From Nocardiopsis kunsanensis DSM 44524 (lineage in GTDB: Bacteria > Actinomycetota > Actinomycetes > Streptosporangiales > Streptosporangiaceae), in assembly GCF_000340965.1 (NCBI RefSeq), contig NZ_ANAY01000012.1, forward strand, positions 48,445 to 112,444: a stretch of 64,000 nucleotides of DNA, read 5' to 3'. The position numbers were made by a program, and so were the translations under genes. Shown here one piece after another: positions 11,397 to 21,839 of this stretch; position 1 is the stretch's first letter, and each line of letters opens with the position of its first letter. Under the pieces are notes generated by a model, which worked only from the letters and a program-made list of their open reading frames with translations, ran no database searches and was not told where the DNA came from.

Positions 11397-12278
11397 CTAG
11401 TCCTCCGAACGGTCGCCGCCGGAGGAACGGCCCCCGGAGGCCTTCTCGGCGGTCTCGGCCTTCTCCTCGGCCCGGTCCTCACCGCCGGCCGGAGCCTCGC
11501 TGCTCTCCTCCGCGGCCACGGCCCCGGTCCCCTGTTCAGCGGCGGGCCCGCCACCGGACGGGGACTCAGCGGCTTCCCCGGGGCCGGCCGTCTCCTCGTC
11601 CTCGGCCCCGGTGCGCTTCTTGGGCTTGCGCAGTTCACCGATGACGGTGCCGCACACGGAACGCAGCTGTTCGATGGAGATCGCCCCCTGGCGCAGCACC
11701 CGCGGCACCGCGTAGGTCAGGTCCACGATGGTGGAGGGCACCCCGGAATCGGCCTCGCCACCGTCGAGGTAGACGGCGACGTCCTCCTCACCGAGCTGCT
11801 CGACGGCCTCCTCCACCCGTAGTGCGGCCTCCTGCCCCGACTTGTTGGCGCTGCTGACCGCCATCGGGCCGGTCTCCTTGAGCAGCTCCAGCGCGACCGG
11901 GTTCATGGGCATACGTACCCCGACGGTGCCCTTGGTGTTGCCCAGGTCCCAGGACAGACTCGGGGTCGCGGTACACACCAGGGTGAGCGGACCCGGCCAG
12001 AACTCCTCCATGAGGTCGCGGCCGTGACTGCCCAGGTCGTCGACGAGCGCGGTGGCCGCACGCATGGACCCGACCAGGACCGGCGGCGGCATGTCCCGGC
12101 CCCGTCCCTTGGTCTCCAGCAACCGGGTCACTGCGGTGGGGTTGAAGGCGTCGGTACCGATGCCGTACACGGTGTCGGTCGGCATCACCACCAGATCGCC
12201 GCGGCGTACCGCCGAAGCGGCATCGGTGACCCCGTCCTTGCGGGCGGTGTCGTCCGCACAGTCGTAGATACGGCTCAC
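11397..12278 (-). CDS. L-threonylcarbamoyladenylate synthase (Sua5/YrdC/YwlC family)
   Basis: A 293-residue protein that makes threonylcarbamoyl-AMP from threonine, bicarbonate and ATP for the t6A37 modification of ANN-decoding tRNAs. The YrdC domain covers about residues 15-205, with VVMPTDTVYGIGTDA, KGRGRDMPPPVLV, the SSANKSG motif and GVPSTIVDLT. After that there is no Sua5 domain; instead there is an 80-residue acidic, Ala/Glu/Gly/Ser-rich tail, probably disordered. GTG start. It lies in the conserved prmC-to-wecA position. Confidence 0.92.
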   Translation of the reverse strand: MSRIYDCADDTARKDGVTDAASAVRRGDLVVMPTDTVYGIGTDAFNPTAVTRLLETKGRGRDMPPPVLVGSMRAATALVDDLGSHGRDLMEEFWPGPLTLVCTATPSLSWDLGNTKGTVGVRMPMNPVALELLKETGPMAVSSANKSGQEAALRVEEAVEQLGEEDVAVYLDGGEADSGVPSTIVDLTYAVPRVLRQGAISIEQLRSVCGTVIGELRKPKKRTGAEDEETAGPGEAAESPSGGGPAAEQGTGAVAAEESSEAPAGGEDRAEEKAETAEKASGGRSSGGDRSED

Positions 12279-12300
12279 CTGTCGTTCACCTCTTCAAGAC

Positions 12301-13164
12301 TCAGGTGTCCTCGTCGGCCCGGCGCATGACCACGAAACGGTCGCGTCTGGCCATGTCCTTGCGGTTGAGCACGTCGCGCCAGCCCCGGTCCTCGGGGAAG
12401 AACCACGGGATCTCGATCCCTTGGCCGTCGTGGTGTTCGACGGCCATCGCGCCACCCGGCCGCAGCAACCGCCGTCCGACCTTCTCCAGGTCGCGGATCA
12501 TGTCGAGGCCGTCCTCCCCCGACCACAAGGACGGTGAGGGGTCGTAGTCGCGGACCTCGGGCGGGATGACCTCGCCGTCACGGGTGGGAACGTAGGGGGG
12601 ATTGCTGATGACCAGGTCGACGCGGCCGTCCAGTTCCGGGAGCGCGGTGCGCATGTCGCCCGCGTGCGCGTGGACACGGTCGCTGTGGCCGGTCTCCCGG
12701 ATGTTGAGCTCCGCCCACTTCAGGGCCTCGGGCTCGATCTCGACGGTGTGCACACGCGAACGCGGCACCTCCTGGGCGATGGAGATGGCGATGGCACCCG
12801 ACCCGGCACCCAGGTCGACCACGAGCGGGTCGGCCACGTCCATGGACCGCAAGGTCTCGATCGCCCAGTCGACCATGATCTCGGTCTCGGGACGGGGCAC
12901 GAACACCCCCGGCCCCACACGCAACTCCAGGTAGCGGAAGTAGGCGTGGCCGGTGATGTGCTGCAGGGGCTCGCGTGCCTCCCGCCGGGCCACACACTCC
13001 CAGTACCGGGCGTCGAAATCGGAGTCGGCGACCGAGTGCAGTCCTCCTCGACGAACACCGTGCACGAACGCCGCGAGTTCCTCGGCGTCCGTGCGTGGCG
13101 ATGCGATGCCCGCCTCCGCGAGTCGCAGTGTCGCGCGGGCGACCTCGTCGAGCAGGAAGTTCAT
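12301..13164 (-). CDS. prmC: Release factor glutamine methyltransferase
   Basis: A 287-residue SAM-dependent methyltransferase that methylates the Gln of the GGQ motif in RF1 and RF2. The helical N-terminal substrate domain covers about residues 1-85, the SAM motif DLGAGSGAIA is at 117-126, and the catalytic NPPY at 188-191. It follows prfA, its substrate, as usual. Downstream overlap is absent; 22 bp separate it from the tsaC-like gene. Confidence 0.95.
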   Translation of the reverse strand: MNFLLDEVARATLRLAEAGIASPRTDAEELAAFVHGVRRGGLHSVADSDFDARYWECVARREAREPLQHITGHAYFRYLELRVGPGVFVPRPETEIMVDWAIETLRSMDVADPLVVDLGAGSGAIAISIAQEVPRSRVHTVEIEPEALKWAELNIRETGHSDRVHAHAGDMRTALPELDGRVDLVISNPPYVPTRDGEVIPPEVRDYDPSPSLWSGEDGLDMIRDLEKVGRRLLRPGGAMAVEHHDGQGIEIPWFFPEDRGWRDVLNRKDMARRDRFVVMRRADEDT

Positions 13165-13270
13165 CGGTCGTGTGGGGCGGACGCCCCCGCCGTCGGGCGA
13201 GGGAGGAAGCCCTTGCCTCCTTCTGTGCGGTGTAGGCGTAACCGGCCCCTCGTCCAGGAAGGGGATCCCG

Positions 13271-14338
13271 TTACGACTGTGCGGCTTCGAGCCTCTCCTT
13301 GGTGTCGGCCTCCGTCAATGCGCGGATGACCCCGTCCAGCTCGCCGTCGAGGACCTGGTCGAGGTTGTAGGCCTTGTAGTTGACCCGGTGGTCGGAGATG
13401 CGGTTCTCCGGGAAATTGTAGGTGCGCACCCGCTCGGAGCGGTCGACGGTGCGGACCTGGCTCTTGCGCTCGGCCGCGGCCTCGGCGTCGACGCTGGCCT
13501 GGGCCTCGGCGTAGATGCGGGCGCGCAGGATCCGCAGGGCCTGTTCCTTGTTCTGGAGCTGGCTCTTCTCGTTCTGGCAGGAGGCCACGATCCCGGTGGG
13601 CAGGTGGGTGATCCGCACGGCCGAGTCGGTGGTGTTGACGCTCTGGCCGCCGGGTCCGGAGGAGCGGTAGACGTCGATGCGCAGGTCGTTGTCGTGGATC
13701 TGGACCTCGATCTCCTCGGCCTCGGGGACCACGAGCACGCCGGCGGCCGAGGTGTGGATGCGCCCCTGGGACTCGGTCACGGGCACACGCTGCACACGGT
13801 GCACACCGCCCTCGAACTTGAGCACCGGCCAGACCCCGGTACCGGGTTCGGGGTTGCCCTTGTTCTTGAAGGCGATGGTGATGTCCTTGTAGCCGCCGAG
13901 GTCGGAGTGGGTGGCGTTGATGACCTCGGTCTTGAAGCCCAGGCGTTCGGCGTAGCGCAGGTACATGCGGACCAGGTCGCCGGCGAACAGTGCGGACTCC
14001 TCGCCGCCCTCGCCGGCCTTGACCTCCATGATGAGGTTCTTCTCGTCGGCGGGGTCGCGCGGGATCAGCAGCACTCGCAGGCGCTCGGTGAGCTCGTCGG
14101 CCTGCTGGGACAGACGGTCGGCCTCTTCGGCGAAGGCGGGGTCCTCCGACGCGAGTTCACGCGCGGCCTCGATGTCCTTCTCGACCTCGTTGAGCTGGCG
14201 GTAGGTCTCGATGATGGGGGTCAGGTGCGAATACCTCTTGCCGAGTGTGCGTGCCTTGTTCGGTTCGGCGTGCACCTCGGGATCGGCGAGCTGCTGTTCC
14301 AGCTCGTAGTACTCCCCCAGAAGGTCGTCCAGCTTCAC
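13271..14338 (-). CDS. prfA: Peptide chain release factor 1
   Basis: A 355-residue class-I release factor that reads UAA and UAG. The codon-recognition tripeptide PVT is at residues 186-188 and the hydrolysis motif GGQ at 230-232. The GTG at 14338 ([16 protein letters not shown]) is chosen because it gives the family N-terminus; an ATG upstream would add 25 non-conserved residues. It lies between rpmE and prmC, in the conserved order. Confidence 0.95.
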   Translation of the reverse strand: MKLDDLLGEYYELEQQLADPEVHAEPNKARTLGKRYSHLTPIIETYRQLNEVEKDIEAARELASEDPAFAEEADRLSQQADELTERLRVLLIPRDPADEKNLIMEVKAGEGGEESALFAGDLVRMYLRYAERLGFKTEVINATHSDLGGYKDITIAFKNKGNPEPGTGVWPVLKFEGGVHRVQRVPVTESQGRIHTSAAGVLVVPEAEEIEVQIHDNDLRIDVYRSSGPGGQSVNTTDSAVRITHLPTGIVASCQNEKSQLQNKEQALRILRARIYAEAQASVDAEAAAERKSQVRTVDRSERVRTYNFPENRISDHRVNYKAYNLDQVLDGELDGVIRALTEADTKERLEAAQS

Positions 14339-14452
14339 TGTGCCACGTTCCCGTCTTGTGTCGCTTGCCTCGCCTGCGTGTGTGCCGCCCCGTGCCGGGC
14401 GGACACTGTGCACCGGCGGCGCCGAGTCGGCGCCGCCGGAGAGCGGGCAGCG

Positions 14453-14668
14453 CTACTTGGCGGCGCGCTTACCGAAGCGCTTCTCGAAGCGGGCGACCCG
14501 GCCACCGGTGTCGAGGATCTTCTGCTTGCCGGTGTAGAACGGGTGGCACTCGGAGCACACGTCCGTACGCAGTTCGCCCGCAGTCAGGGTGCTCCGCGTG
14601 ACGAAGTGGGCTCCGCAAGTGCAGGTCACCTCGGTCGGAACGTACTCGGGGTGGATGTCGGACTGCAT
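14453..14668 (-). CDS. rpmE: Ribosomal protein bL31 (zinc-binding C+ form)
   Basis: A 71-residue bL31 starting [19 protein letters not shown]. Cysteines in CTCG and CSECHP form the zinc ribbon, so this is the zinc-requiring form rather than the Cys-free paralogue made in zinc starvation. The ATG at 14668 has GAGGAG upstream. It sits at its conserved place before prfA, but the lactate permease gene separates it from rho. Confidence 0.96.
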   Translation of the reverse strand: MQSDIHPEYVPTEVTCTCGAHFVTRSTLTAGELRTDVCSECHPFYTGKQKILDTGGRVARFEKRFGKRAAK

Positions 14669-14860
14669 GGTGTGTCTCCTCTTCAGGGGCGCAGCCGCCG
14701 GACGCATGCCGAGCCCGCCACCAGGGGTGGTCGGTCGAATCGGGCCATGCGCGAACCGGTGCCGCGGCGATCTGGATAGTCAGGACGGCGGCCCCGGGAA
14801 AGGGGCGGACCAGTCCTCGTTACCAGTTTGCCAGATTCACAACGATGCCGGGACCAGTCC

Positions 14861-16696
14861 CTATTCCGAACGGCTCCCTCCACGGTCCGGCCGCGGCAGC
14901 CGTGTGTGCTCGGGGACCGGCAGACGGGCGTCCCGGCGTCTGAGCAGGGCGAGCAGGGCGGCCAGAGCGATCAGTGTCACGGCCAGCAGGGCCGTGCCCG
15001 CATGCAGAGCGATCCCGTGGACCAACACGTAGGCCAGGGACCCGGCGATCAGCAGGTAGTAGGCCATCGGCAGCACGGTCTGGCGGAGTACGTCCCCCTC
15101 CCGGCCCACGAGACCGACCACAGCGGAGGCGGCGACGACGTTGTGCACGGTGATCATGTTGCCCGCGGCACCGCCGACGGCCTGTGCGGCCACGACCGAC
15201 TCCGGGGGCACGGCGATGCGTTCGGCGGTGGCGTGCTGGAACAGGGAGAACATGAGGTTGGAGATGGTGTTGGACCCGGCCACGAAAGCACCGAGCGCAC
15301 CGATCCAGGGGCCGATCAGCGGCCAGCTCGTGCCGCCGAGTTCGGCTGCCCCCGCGGCCAGGGTAAGCGGCATGCTCTCCAGGTCCGCCTGCCCGAAGTC
15401 GGCCCCCGTGTTGATGAAGACCCGCACCAGGGGTACGGCGAAGAGCAGGGCGACGGCGGCCCCGGCCAGCTGGGAACCGGCCGTCCTCCAGGAGTCGAGG
15501 ATCTGGCGCCCGCTCATCCGGTGGAGTACGTAGGTCACCGCACACACCAGGACGAAGGTGGCACCCGGCGAGAAGAGGGGTTGGACCGTCTCACCGATCC
15601 CGGTACCGAGGATGTCGTCCCATCCGACCGTGATGCCCTCGAGCCAGGTCTTGAGCGGGGTGACGGTGCGGGACAGGACGAGGACCCCGGCGACCAGGAG
15701 ATAGGGCGACCAGGCACGCAGCAGGCCGATACGGGGCCCGCTTCCGAGCACCTCGGAGCTGCCGCTACCGGGCTCGAGCTTGCCGGTCCAACGGGAGAGC
15801 CAGTCCTCGCGGGCCGGGAAGTCCCAGACGGTCCTGGGGAGAAGGAACCCCTTGCGAGCGGCCAGGACGACGATGACCAGGCCGGTCAGACCGCCGAGCA
15901 GACTGGTGAACTCCACCCCGAGGAAGTAGTTGTACAGCACGGACGGGACCGTGAGGGCGAAGGCGGCGAAGAGCGCGAACTTCCAGGCTCCGAGGCCGTC
16001 GGAGAAGCGTCGTTCCTTCCCGTAGAACCCGCAGAGCATGCAGCAGATGAGCAGCGGGACGAGGGTGCCGGCCGCGGCGTGCAGGAGCACCGTCTGGAAA
16101 CCGATCTCGGAGATGTACTCCGGGAAGCTCATGCCCAGTTCCGCGGCGCGTGCCTCCGCTCCGCCGCCGCCCTCGAGGCCGCCGGCGACGCCCACCAGGA
16201 CGGGCGTACCGACCGCGCCGAAGCTGACGGGGGTGCTCTGGATGACCATGCCGACCATGACGGCGGCCATGGCCGGGAAACCCAGGGCGAGCATGAGCGG
16301 GGCGACCACCGCGGCAGGGGTGCCGAACCCGGACGCGCCCTCGATGAAACTGCCGAAGAGCCAGCCGATGATGATGGCCTGCACACGGCGGTCGGGGCTG
16401 ATGTCGGTGAAGGTGCGCCTGATGGTGGCGATGGCCCCGCTCCTGGTCAGGGTCGCGAGCAGGAGCAGGGCACCGAAGACGATGTAGAGCAGGCCGAGCG
16501 CGAGGATCAGGCCTTGGAAGCTGGAGGCGAGGACGGCGACCCAATCGGTCTGCCAGAAGTGGACGGCGATACCGACCACGACGACGTAACCGACGGGCAT
16601 CGCGTACATGGCGGGGAGACGGAAACCCACGAGCAGGATCCCGATGAGGACGATGGGGGCGAGGGCCAGAAGGCTGAGTACGGCGAGGTTGTCCAT
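14861..16696 (-). CDS. lldP: L-lactate permease (LldP/LctP family)
   Basis: A 611-residue polytopic transporter of the lactate permease family, expected to import L-lactate (and possibly glycolate) with protons. About 13-14 hydrophobic segments are visible; family hallmarks are [32 protein letters not shown] and [17 protein letters not shown] near the N-terminal third, and [14 protein letters not shown] near the C-terminus. It interrupts the usual rho-rpmE neighbourhood. It has its own upstream region with a possible operator (16772-16793), suggesting separate, substrate-dependent control. No lactate dehydrogenase or lutABC genes are adjacent. Confidence 0.93.
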   Translation of the reverse strand: MDNLAVLSLLALAPIVLIGILLVGFRLPAMYAMPVGYVVVVGIAVHFWQTDWVAVLASSFQGLILALGLLYIVFGALLLLATLTRSGAIATIRRTFTDISPDRRVQAIIIGWLFGSFIEGASGFGTPAAVVAPLMLALGFPAMAAVMVGMVIQSTPVSFGAVGTPVLVGVAGGLEGGGGAEARAAELGMSFPEYISEIGFQTVLLHAAAGTLVPLLICCMLCGFYGKERRFSDGLGAWKFALFAAFALTVPSVLYNYFLGVEFTSLLGGLTGLVIVVLAARKGFLLPRTVWDFPAREDWLSRWTGKLEPGSGSSEVLGSGPRIGLLRAWSPYLLVAGVLVLSRTVTPLKTWLEGITVGWDDILGTGIGETVQPLFSPGATFVLVCAVTYVLHRMSGRQILDSWRTAGSQLAGAAVALLFAVPLVRVFINTGADFGQADLESMPLTLAAGAAELGGTSWPLIGPWIGALGAFVAGSNTISNLMFSLFQHATAERIAVPPESVVAAQAVGGAAGNMITVHNVVAASAVVGLVGREGDVLRQTVLPMAYYLLIAGSLAYVLVHGIALHAGTALLAVTLIALAALLALLRRRDARLPVPEHTRLPRPDRGGSRSE

Positions 16697-16771
16697 CCAG
16701 ACGGCTCCCTGGCATGGGGGGTTCTCGACGCCGCGACCCTAAGCCGCACTTCCGTGTTGCGACACACCCCT

Positions 16772-16793
16772 CTTGTGATCCGAGACACACAAG
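16772..16793. promoter_or_regulatory. Candidate operator upstream of lldP
   Basis: Inverted repeat CTTGTG-N10-CACAAG, 76-97 bp upstream of the lldP start. The spacing and symmetry suit a dimeric GntR/FadR-type repressor such as LldR, but no such gene is adjacent. Confidence 0.4.
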
Positions 16794-16902
16794 TGATCTT
16801 TTCCGGGCCCGGCGGCGGGAGCTCACGCTCCGGACCGGTTCACCGGACCGCCGAACCGCTCACCCGCGGCCGCTTCCCCGACGGGAGGCCGGACACACCA
16901 GA

Positions 16903-16942
16903 AGAGGGGCCCTCCCCGAAGAAGAACGGAGAGGGCCCCTCT
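16903..16942 (-). terminator. Terminator after rho
   Basis: A perfect 12-bp stem AGAGGGGCCCTC / GAGGGCCCCTCT with a 16-nt loop, 15 bp downstream of the rho stop. A weak T-rich stretch follows on the minus strand. It separates rho from lldP. Confidence 0.75.
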
Positions 16943-16956
16943 GCACACCACCTGTG

Positions 16957-18954
16957 TCAGGTCGTCTTCTGCACCTGCATCAGGAACTCGGCGTTGCTCT
17001 TGGACTCCTTCATCTTGTCCAGGAGCAGCTCGATGGCCTGCTGCGTGTCGAGCGCGTGCAGCACCCGGCGCAGCTTCCAGACCACCTGGAGCTCCTCGTT
17101 GGACATGAGGATCTCCTCCTTGCGGGTGCTGGAGGCGTCCACGTCGACCGCGGGGAAGATCCGCTTGTCGGACAGGGACCGGTTGAGCTTGAGCTCCATG
17201 TTGCCGGTGCCCTTGAACTCCTCGAAGATCACCTCGTCGGCACGCGAGCCGGTCTCCACCAGCGCCGTCGCCAGGATGGTCAGCGAGCCGCCGCCCTCGA
17301 TGTTGCGGGCCGCGCCGAAGAACTTCTTGGGCGGGTACAGCGCCGTGGAGTCCACACCGCCGGACATGATGCGCCCGCTGGCCGGGGCGGCCAGGTTGTA
17401 GGCGCGCCCCAGACGGGTGATGGAGTCCAGCAGGACCACGACGTCGGTGCCCATCTCCACCAGGCGCTTGGCGCGCTCGATGGCCAGGTCGGCGACGGTG
17501 GTGTGGTCCTCGGCCGGACGGTCGAAGGTCGAGTGGATGACCTCGCCCTTGACCGTGCGCTGCATGTCCGTGACTTCCTCGGGACGCTCGTCCACGAGGA
17601 TGACCATCAGGTAGCACTCGGGGTTGTTCTCGGTGATCGCGTTGGCCACCGACTGCATGACCATCGTCTTACCGGCCTTGGGCGGGGAGACGATGAGACC
17701 GCGCTGACCCTTGCCGATCGGTGCGACCAGGTCGATGATGCGCGTGGTCATGATGTTGGGCTCGGTCTCCAACCGCAGGCGCTCCTGCGGGTAGAGCGGG
17801 ACCAGCTTCGAGAACTCCTGGCGGCCCTTGGCCTGGTCGGGCGACATGCCGTTGATCGAATCCAGCCGGACCAGGGCGTTGAACTTCTCCCGGCGCTCGC
17901 CCTCGCGGGGCTGCCGGACCGCGCCGACGATCTGGTCGCCCTTACGCAGTCCGTGCTTGCGCACCTGGGCGAGGGAGACGTAGACGTCGCTCTGCCCGGG
18001 CAGGTAGCCGGTCGTACGCACGAAGGCGTAGTTGTCGAGGATGTCGAGGATCCCCGCGACCGGCAGCAGGACGTCGTCCTCACCGATCACCGGCTCGGTG
18101 TCCTGGCCGCCGCCACGGCGCCGGTCGCGGCGGTCGCGCCGCCGTCCGCGCCGACGGCCGCCGCCACCGCCGAAGTCGTCGTCGTTGTTGTTGTCACGGC
18201 CCTGGTTCTGACCACCGCCGCCCTGCTGGGCGTTGTTGTTCTGGTCGTCATTACCGCCTCCGCCACCGCGGTTGCGGTTGCGGCGGTTTCGCTGACGCTC
18301 TCGCCCCTGGCCGGACCGGTTGTTGTTCTCCCGGTCCTCAGAGGAGTCGGGGCCGTTCTTCCGGGGGGTGCTGGATGTCTTGGTCACGCTGCTCGCGGAG
18401 GTAGAGGAGTCGGCGCCGTCCACCGCTCGGGGCTGTCCACCGGAGTTGTCACCGCGGTTGCGGGACGAACGCCGGTTCTGGGAGGGCTTGTCGCCCTTCC
18501 CACCCTGGGAGTCGGCCACGGCCTGGTCCGACGGCTGCTCACCCGATGACTTCCTGCTGTCTCGGGTGCTGTCCGAGGCCGTCTTCTCGGAGGCCTGGGC
18601 CTCGGCCGGTTCGCCGGTGGCCCCGACCTTACCGGCCTTGGGCGCCGGGTCTGCTTGTTTTTCTGTTCTGCCCTTCGAGGGGGCCTCGACGGGACCCCCC
18701 TGCTTGGCTTCGATCGCGGCGATGACGTCGCTCTTACGCATACGCCCCGTACCGGTGATGCCCAGGCTCGACGCGAGCTTTTGCAGCTCGGGGAGCTTCA
18801 GAGCCGCGAGCCCGGTACCCCGCGCGCCGGCGCGGGACCGAGAGGCGGAGGAGGCGTTCTTGGACGCCGACTCACCGCTCTCGGCACCGGAAGCGTCGGT
18901 GGTGGCTCTGCTGTCGACCGCCGCGTCCGTGTGGAGCTCGGTAGTGTCGCTCAC
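16957..18954 (-). CDS. rho: Transcription termination factor Rho with long disordered insert
   Basis: A 665-residue hexameric RNA translocase/ATPase. The Rho_N helical domain spans about residues 48-85. A roughly 200-residue Arg/Asn/Gly/Ser/Asp-rich insert follows (about 90-288), then the cold-shock RNA-binding domain (289-365) and the motor with Walker A SPPKAGKT at 423-430, Walker B VVVLLDSITRLGRAYN and the conserved C-terminus EFLMQVQKTT. Such inserts are usual in high-GC actinobacteria and extend RNA binding on structured transcripts. The GTG start has GGGAAGGA upstream. A 440-bp leader precedes it. Confidence 0.96.
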   Translation of the reverse strand: MSDTTELHTDAAVDSRATTDASGAESGESASKNASSASRSRAGARGTGLAALKLPELQKLASSLGITGTGRMRKSDVIAAIEAKQGGPVEAPSKGRTEKQADPAPKAGKVGATGEPAEAQASEKTASDSTRDSRKSSGEQPSDQAVADSQGGKGDKPSQNRRSSRNRGDNSGGQPRAVDGADSSTSASSVTKTSSTPRKNGPDSSEDRENNNRSGQGRERQRNRRNRNRGGGGGNDDQNNNAQQGGGGQNQGRDNNNDDDFGGGGGRRRGRRRDRRDRRRGGGQDTEPVIGEDDVLLPVAGILDILDNYAFVRTTGYLPGQSDVYVSLAQVRKHGLRKGDQIVGAVRQPREGERREKFNALVRLDSINGMSPDQAKGRQEFSKLVPLYPQERLRLETEPNIMTTRIIDLVAPIGKGQRGLIVSPPKAGKTMVMQSVANAITENNPECYLMVILVDERPEEVTDMQRTVKGEVIHSTFDRPAEDHTTVADLAIERAKRLVEMGTDVVVLLDSITRLGRAYNLAAPASGRIMSGGVDSTALYPPKKFFGAARNIEGGGSLTILATALVETGSRADEVIFEEFKGTGNMELKLNRSLSDKRIFPAVDVDASSTRKEEILMSNEELQVVWKLRRVLHALDTQQAIELLLDKMKESKSNAEFLMQVQKTT

Positions 18955-19394
18955 TAAGGGTCCTTCCCAAGGAGCGGGCTTCGGCCGTCAGCAGGTCGCT
19001 GTAACGACCGGCCCGTGTGTTGCGAACCGGCAGGGGCCGGGTAGGGCGTGCCCCACGTCGATGTCGGAAACCGGCGAGAAGACGGTCCCCTACCCAATCG
19101 CGGCGGGCTCTGGGTGAAGCCAGACGTCGGGGCGGATGGCTCGGTGATGATGCCCGTCAACCGTGGTCACACTCATCCGGGGAAAAGGTGACTGCGGGAA
19201 ATGAAGGGCAAGGCCGCGGAGAACCGCTGACTCACCACTCGGGCCACCGCCTCCGCGCGATCGTAGGACCGGACCGCCGGAGTATGGGACGCGGGTGCCG
19301 TCGTGGCGGATGAGCACACGCCCCGCAACGGGGCATCTGGTGCTACACCAAGCCTAACATCACCAGCGGCCACGACTATTCCTCGACACGGAAG
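18955..19394 (-). other. 440-bp region between thrB and rho (probable rho leader)
   Basis: No convincing gene. On the minus strand it holds a compact GC hairpin GCCCCG-TTG-CGGGGC (19320-19334) shortly after the thrB stop, possibly ending the thr transcript, and a TANNNT-like element (TAGGCT) near 19355. The rest could be a long rho 5' UTR, a known site of rho autoregulation in other bacteria; this is inferred from length and place. Confidence 0.4.
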
Positions 19395-20351
19395 CTACGG
19401 ATGGGGAGATGGGGTCCACACCCCCGCCGGCTCGACATGCAGGGGGCGTACATCCCAGTCCTTACCCGCCCTCCCCCGGATTGAACCAAGCTGGCGGGCG
19501 ATTTCCGGCGATTCCGTGTCGGCGTCACCTTCCGTCACCGAGCACAACACCAACACGGTGGGCCCCGCGCCCGAGACCACGGCAGGCAGGTTCTCGTGTT
19601 CTCTGAGTTCGGAGACCAGGTCGACGGACAACGGCATCGCCGGGGCCCGGTAGGACTCGTGCAGCCGGTCCCGGGTGGCCGCGTACAGACCCCGGGGATG
19701 GCCACGAACAGCCGCCGTCATGAGCGCCGCACGGCCTGCGTTGAAAGCCGCGTCGGCATGCGGGACGTTCTCCGGCAGTAGGCTGCGGGCCCGTTCGGTG
19801 GAGAGCCGCCAGTCCGGCACACACACCACCGGGAGGATGCGCGGGTCCACGGCCCCGGAGACCGCTCCCCACTCCTGCCCCTCCCGGTAGGCGACCGTGT
19901 AGCCGCCGTACACACAGGGCGCCACATTGTCCGGGTGGCCCTCGAGGTCGGCGGCGACCTGGTAGATCCAGTCGCGGTCGGGACCGCCGTCGGGTCCGGT
20001 ACGGCCCAGCAGCGCCGCGGCCACGGTGATCCCGCCGACGATCGCGGTGGAGGAGGAGCCCAGCCCCCGTGAGTGCGGTACGCGGTTCACACAGACCAGA
20101 TCCACGCCGGGGGCCTTCTCCCCCACCCGGTCGAAGGCCTCACGCAGTGAACGGACCACCAGGTGGCGCTCGTCGAGCGGGACCTCGCCGGCGCCCTCGC
20201 CCTCGACGTGGACCGTCGTCCGGGCGTCGTCGCGGACACGGACCTCGAACTCGTTGTACAGGCTCAGCGCCATGCCCAGGCTGTCGTACCCGGGTCCGAG
20301 GTTGGCGCTCGTTGCGGGCGCATGGACCGTCACCCGCGTGGGTCGGGGCAT
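19395..20351 (-). CDS. thrB: Homoserine kinase
   Basis: A 318-residue GHMP kinase that phosphorylates homoserine to O-phosphohomoserine. Motif 1 HAPATSANLGPGYDSLGMAL is at the N-terminus, the ATP loop PHSRGLGSSSTA at residues 92-103, and the C-terminal GHMP motif (AVVSGAGPTVLVL) near residue 275. It is 74 bp downstream of thrC. The start at 20351 has CGAGGAG upstream. Confidence 0.96.
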   Translation of the reverse strand: MPRPTRVTVHAPATSANLGPGYDSLGMALSLYNEFEVRVRDDARTTVHVEGEGAGEVPLDERHLVVRSLREAFDRVGEKAPGVDLVCVNRVPHSRGLGSSSTAIVGGITVAAALLGRTGPDGGPDRDWIYQVAADLEGHPDNVAPCVYGGYTVAYREGQEWGAVSGAVDPRILPVVCVPDWRLSTERARSLLPENVPHADAAFNAGRAALMTAAVRGHPRGLYAATRDRLHESYRAPAMPLSVDLVSELREHENLPAVVSGAGPTVLVLCSVTEGDADTESPEIARQLGSIRGRAGKDWDVRPLHVEPAGVWTPSPHP

Positions 20352-20425
20352 CGTGGGCTCCTCGGTGGGGCGTCCCGGGACGTGTCCGGGAGTGGCGTGT
20401 GCGAGCGGTGGGGGCCGCCCCGGGG

Positions 20426-21490
20426 TCAGGCGAGGTCGAGGGCCTGGGCGGCGTCCTGGGCATCGACCGGGACCGTGGTGGCCGCGCCGGCGCCGGCCAG
20501 GGCCCAGTCCGGGTCCTTGAGGCCGTTGCCGGTGACGGTGCAGACCACACGGCTGCCCCGGGGGACCAGCCCCTGCTCGGCGGCCTGGATCAGCCCGGCC
20601 ACACTCGCGGCGGAGGCCAGCTCGACGAAGACGCCCTCCTCGGCGGCCAGAAGCTTGTAGGCGGCCATGATCTGGCGGTCGGTGACCTTGTCGATGAGTC
20701 CGCCGGAACCCTCCCGGGCGTTCTCGGCCAGGTCCCAGGAGGCCGGGTTGCCGATGCGGATGGCGGTGGCGATGGTGTTGGGCGTGGTGACCGGTTCACC
20801 GTTGACCAGGGGCGCGGATCCGCTGGCCTGGAACCCGAACATACGGGGCTTACGGCTGGAGACACCGTCGTCGGCGTACTCGGAGTAGCCCATCCAGTAC
20901 GCGGAGATGTTGCCGGCGTTGCCCACGGGGATGCAGTGGATGTCGGGGGCGTCCCCGAGCGCGTCGACGATCTCGAACGCGGCGGTCTTCTGCCCCTGGA
21001 GGCGGTAGGGGTTGACCGAGTTCACCAGCGCGACCGGGTAGTCGATGCTGAGCTTGCGGGCCAGTTCCAGGCAGTCGTCGAAGTTGCCGTCGACCTGGAG
21101 CAGGCGGGCGCCGTGCACGAGGGCCTGGGCGAGTTTGCCCATGGCGATCTTGCCCTGGGGGACCAGGACGGCGCAGGTCATGCCCGCACGGATGGCGTAG
21201 GCGGCGGCGCTCGCGCTGGTGTTGCCGGTGGAGGCGCAGATGACCGCCTGGGCGCCTTCCTCGGCCGCCTTGCTGATGGCCATCGTCATACCGCGGTCCT
21301 TGAAGGAACCGGTCGGGTTGAGGCCCTCCACCTTGAGATGGACGTCGCAACCGGTCAGCTCGGACACACGCACCGCCGGCAGGAGCGGGGTCCCGCCCTC
21401 CTGGAGGGTGACGACTGGGGTCTTCTCGTTGACGGGGAGGTGGTCGCGGTATTCCTCGACGACGCCTCGCCACGCCCGTGCCATGCTCAC
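20426..21490 (-). CDS. thrC: Threonine synthase
   Basis: A PLP enzyme of about 354 residues converting O-phosphohomoserine to threonine. The PLP lysine is in [12 protein letters not shown], near residue 64; the phosphate-binding loop [13 protein letters not shown] follows. GTG at 21490 is preferred because GAAAGGGA ends seven bases before it; ATG at 21484 is the alternative and would shorten the protein by two residues. Unlike the tight hom-thrC fusion seen in many relatives, about 370 bp with two hairpins separate it from hom. Confidence 0.95.
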   Translation of the reverse strand: MSMARAWRGVVEEYRDHLPVNEKTPVVTLQEGGTPLLPAVRVSELTGCDVHLKVEGLNPTGSFKDRGMTMAISKAAEEGAQAVICASTGNTSASAAAYAIRAGMTCAVLVPQGKIAMGKLAQALVHGARLLQVDGNFDDCLELARKLSIDYPVALVNSVNPYRLQGQKTAAFEIVDALGDAPDIHCIPVGNAGNISAYWMGYSEYADDGVSSRKPRMFGFQASGSAPLVNGEPVTTPNTIATAIRIGNPASWDLAENAREGSGGLIDKVTDRQIMAAYKLLAAEEGVFVELASAASVAGLIQAAEQGLVPRGSRVVCTVTGNGLKDPDWALAGAGAATTVPVDAQDAAQALDLA

Positions 21491-21655
21491 GACGGTGTCC
21501 CTTTCGGGTGTTGGATGACGCTCCACGCGCGATGTGTCCGGTGGGCCGCCCGGAACGAGTGCAGGGGCTCCCACCTGCTGACAAGTCTATGACCATCAGC
21601 GACTGTCTCGGATCACGGTCGCGCGTCTCGCTATTCGGTCAGTTTCCGACTGTGC

Positions 21656-21673
21656 GGGGCGGTGTTCCGCCCC
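21656..21673 (-). promoter_or_regulatory. Compact GC hairpin in the thrC leader
   Basis: GGGGCGG and CCGCCCC flank a 4-nt loop, a perfect 7-bp stem about 165 bp upstream of thrC. It could be an attenuator or terminator; no Thr/Ile-rich leader peptide was recognised beside it. Confidence 0.4.
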
Positions 21674-21776
21674 ACGGGGTTGCGTTCGGACGCCGGCACG
21701 CCCCTCGGAGGCACTGGAGCGGGCACCCGCAGGAACGAGGACGACCGCGGAGAGGCCGGAGAACGTACCTTCAAGG

Positions 21777-21839
21777 GCGGCCCGCCCGCGGGACACCGCG
21801 CCGTAGGAGTCCGTTGAGGGCGGGTGACGGGCGGGCCGC
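21777..21839 (-). terminator. Hairpin downstream of hom
   Basis: Arms GCGGCCCGCCC (21777-21787) and GGGCGGGCCGC (21829-21839) are perfect complements, 24 bp after the hom stop. Long loop and no U-tract, so a Rho-type or processing end is also possible. Confidence 0.45.

Noticed and set aside
14828..17401. 857-codon plus-strand open frame opposite lldP.
   Set aside because: Low-complexity His/Asp/Gly/Gln translation antisense to a clear permease.
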